Source of the DNA: an unicellular cyanobacterium SU3
GTDB lineage: Bacteria; Cyanobacteriota; Cyanobacteriia; Cyanobacteriales; Microcystaceae
Reading direction: 5' to 3'
Length of the DNA stretch: 64,000 nucleotides
NCBI GenBank assembly: GCA_002172675.1
Contig: NETF01000173.1
Coordinates: forward strand, 1 to 64,000
Shown here: piece by piece, positions 63,490-64,000 of the stretch
Layout of the letters: each line of letters starts with the position of its first letter
How positions within the stretch are numbered: the first letter of the stretch is position 1
Translations under genes and position numbers: made by a program
The notes under the pieces: generated by a model
Database searches by the model: none
What the model saw: only the letters and a program-made list of their open reading frames with translations
Told to the model about the DNA's origin: nothing

Positions 63490-63548
63490 TAATTTAGATA
63501 ATCATTAGGTCATTTTTTGACTTAAAAACAGTGACCACTTTTTAGAAA

Positions 63549-64000
63549 TTATTTCTTATCAGGTAAGTTTCTTGGGGGTATTTCTCGACCTTGATAAAAT
63601 TGTTTTTCCAGTCGATTTAACCCTAACCAAATAATCACACCTAAAGGTACAGTCACACTTAATGATATCATACCCCAAACCGAAGGATGCTCGAAAGTTA
63701 ATAATAAGATAACGATTAATGACCACATCACAGAAGTAGCGATCGCAACTCCTATTTTGATGCGCTGTAAGTTCTTCAAAGCAGTGCGACAACTACTACA
63801 ATGTTTGGTATGGGAATGATAGCGATCTAATAAGCTTTCGGAGGATAATGCAGGACTTAAGGACTGTTCTGGGAATAATTGTGCTTGATATTGATTGATC
63901 CAACTGTGTAATTGAAAGACAAATAAATCGGCTTTTGTGGGTAAATAAAAGGCTTTAGAAAACTTAGGACTTCCCCCTTTTTCTTCTAAGTAACGTTCTT
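63549..64000 (-). CDS. PaO/Tic55-type Rieske oxygenase, C-terminal part (cut by window edge)
   Basis: 150 residues are present; the frame stays open to the window edge, so the 5' part lies beyond 64000. The short forms starting at 63779 are false starts within it. Visible are FYLPTKADLFVFQLHSWINQ, then LLDRYHSHTKHCSSCRTALKN (given here by RYHSHTKHCSSCRTALKN) with the CxxC motif of the PaO/Tic55/CAO family, then two membrane helices. The N-terminal Rieske and non-haem iron domains are not seen. A role in chlorophyll catabolism or redox is a family inference. Confidence 0.75.
   Translation of the reverse strand, partial: ERYLEEKGGSPKFSKAFYLPTKADLFVFQLHSWINQYQAQLFPEQSLSPALSSESLLDRYHSHTKHCSSCRTALKNLQRIKIGVAIATSVMWSLIVILLLTFEHPSVWGMISLSVTVPLGVIIWLGLNRLEKQFYQGREIPPRNLPDKK

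Noticed and set aside
63559-63792. 77-residue frame overlapping the 63549 gene
   Set aside because: It is in another frame; the CxxC-containing frame running off the window edge fits the PaO/Tic55 family.

Overview
The window is chromosomal DNA of an AT-rich unicellular cyanobacterium, most likely of the Cyanothece/Crocosphaera group. The reasons are the many copies of the octamer GCGATCGC (HIP1), zeta-carotene desaturase (crtQ), the plant-type zeta-carotene isomerase, RbcR, MenB in a photosynthetic context, Psb34, a COP23-domain protein (a family first known from Cyanothece RF-1), several cyanobacterial DUF proteins (DUF4168, DUF2808, DUF2301, DUF29) and heptamer repeats between genes. The species is an inference.

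Layout. 0.1-8 kb: two divergent tRNA genes in tandem, a WD40 protein, an EamA permease broken by one stop, two conserved unknown proteins, a DUF29 pair, a lipid desaturase-like enzyme, DUF4926, and a RAYT transposase between inverted copies of a GTGGGC palindrome; next to it is a second nonsense-broken gene. 8-25 kb is mainly housekeeping: class I ribonucleotide reductase (nrdA), a SNF2 helicase, a carotenoid block (SRPBCC protein, CrtQ, Z-ISO) divergent from rbcR, VapBC, a DUF4209 (RNxxxHG) protein, HisZ, a DnaJ-TPR protein, an inositol-phosphatase-like enzyme and a ferredoxin.

25.5-39.3 kb is the standout: a compound island for ribosomally made, modified peptides (RiPPs). A transposase-derived HTH protein, a C39-peptidase ABC exporter with an N-terminal cyclic-nucleotide-type domain, and an HlyD partner form the export arm. 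Nine precursor genes, five of them under 60 codons, fall into four leader families, all ending in Gly-Gly. Three tandem precursors have almost identical leaders and short STTxC-type hydrophobic cores. They lie next to a phosphotransferase-like kinase and a HopA1-family protein, the pairing used to make dehydroamino acids and lanthionines in class V lanthipeptides and thioamitides. Three Nif11-type precursors have XYG motifs in their cores and lie upstream of a SPASM radical SAM enzyme, the arrangement of splicease (PlpX-type) systems that cut tyramine out of the backbone. A parvulin-like protein, a Cys-rich protein and a 56-residue protein are further members. Two modification chemistries thus appear to share one exporter.

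39.8-64 kb: psb34 with two perfect tandem HLR1 (RpaB) sites, CsaB, membrane and exported proteins, the COP23 protein with double terminators, trpD, menB, a nonsense-broken methyltransferase, a second methyltransferase, ExoD, ahcY, an acyltransferase, an SLC12-like transporter, two glycosyltransferases, a possible 23-residue membrane peptide with a strong terminator, an unusually long signal peptidase I, and the C-terminal part of a PaO/Tic55-type Rieske oxygenase cut by the window edge. Three otherwise intact reading frames each carry one in-frame stop, which points to recent gene decay or to sequence errors.
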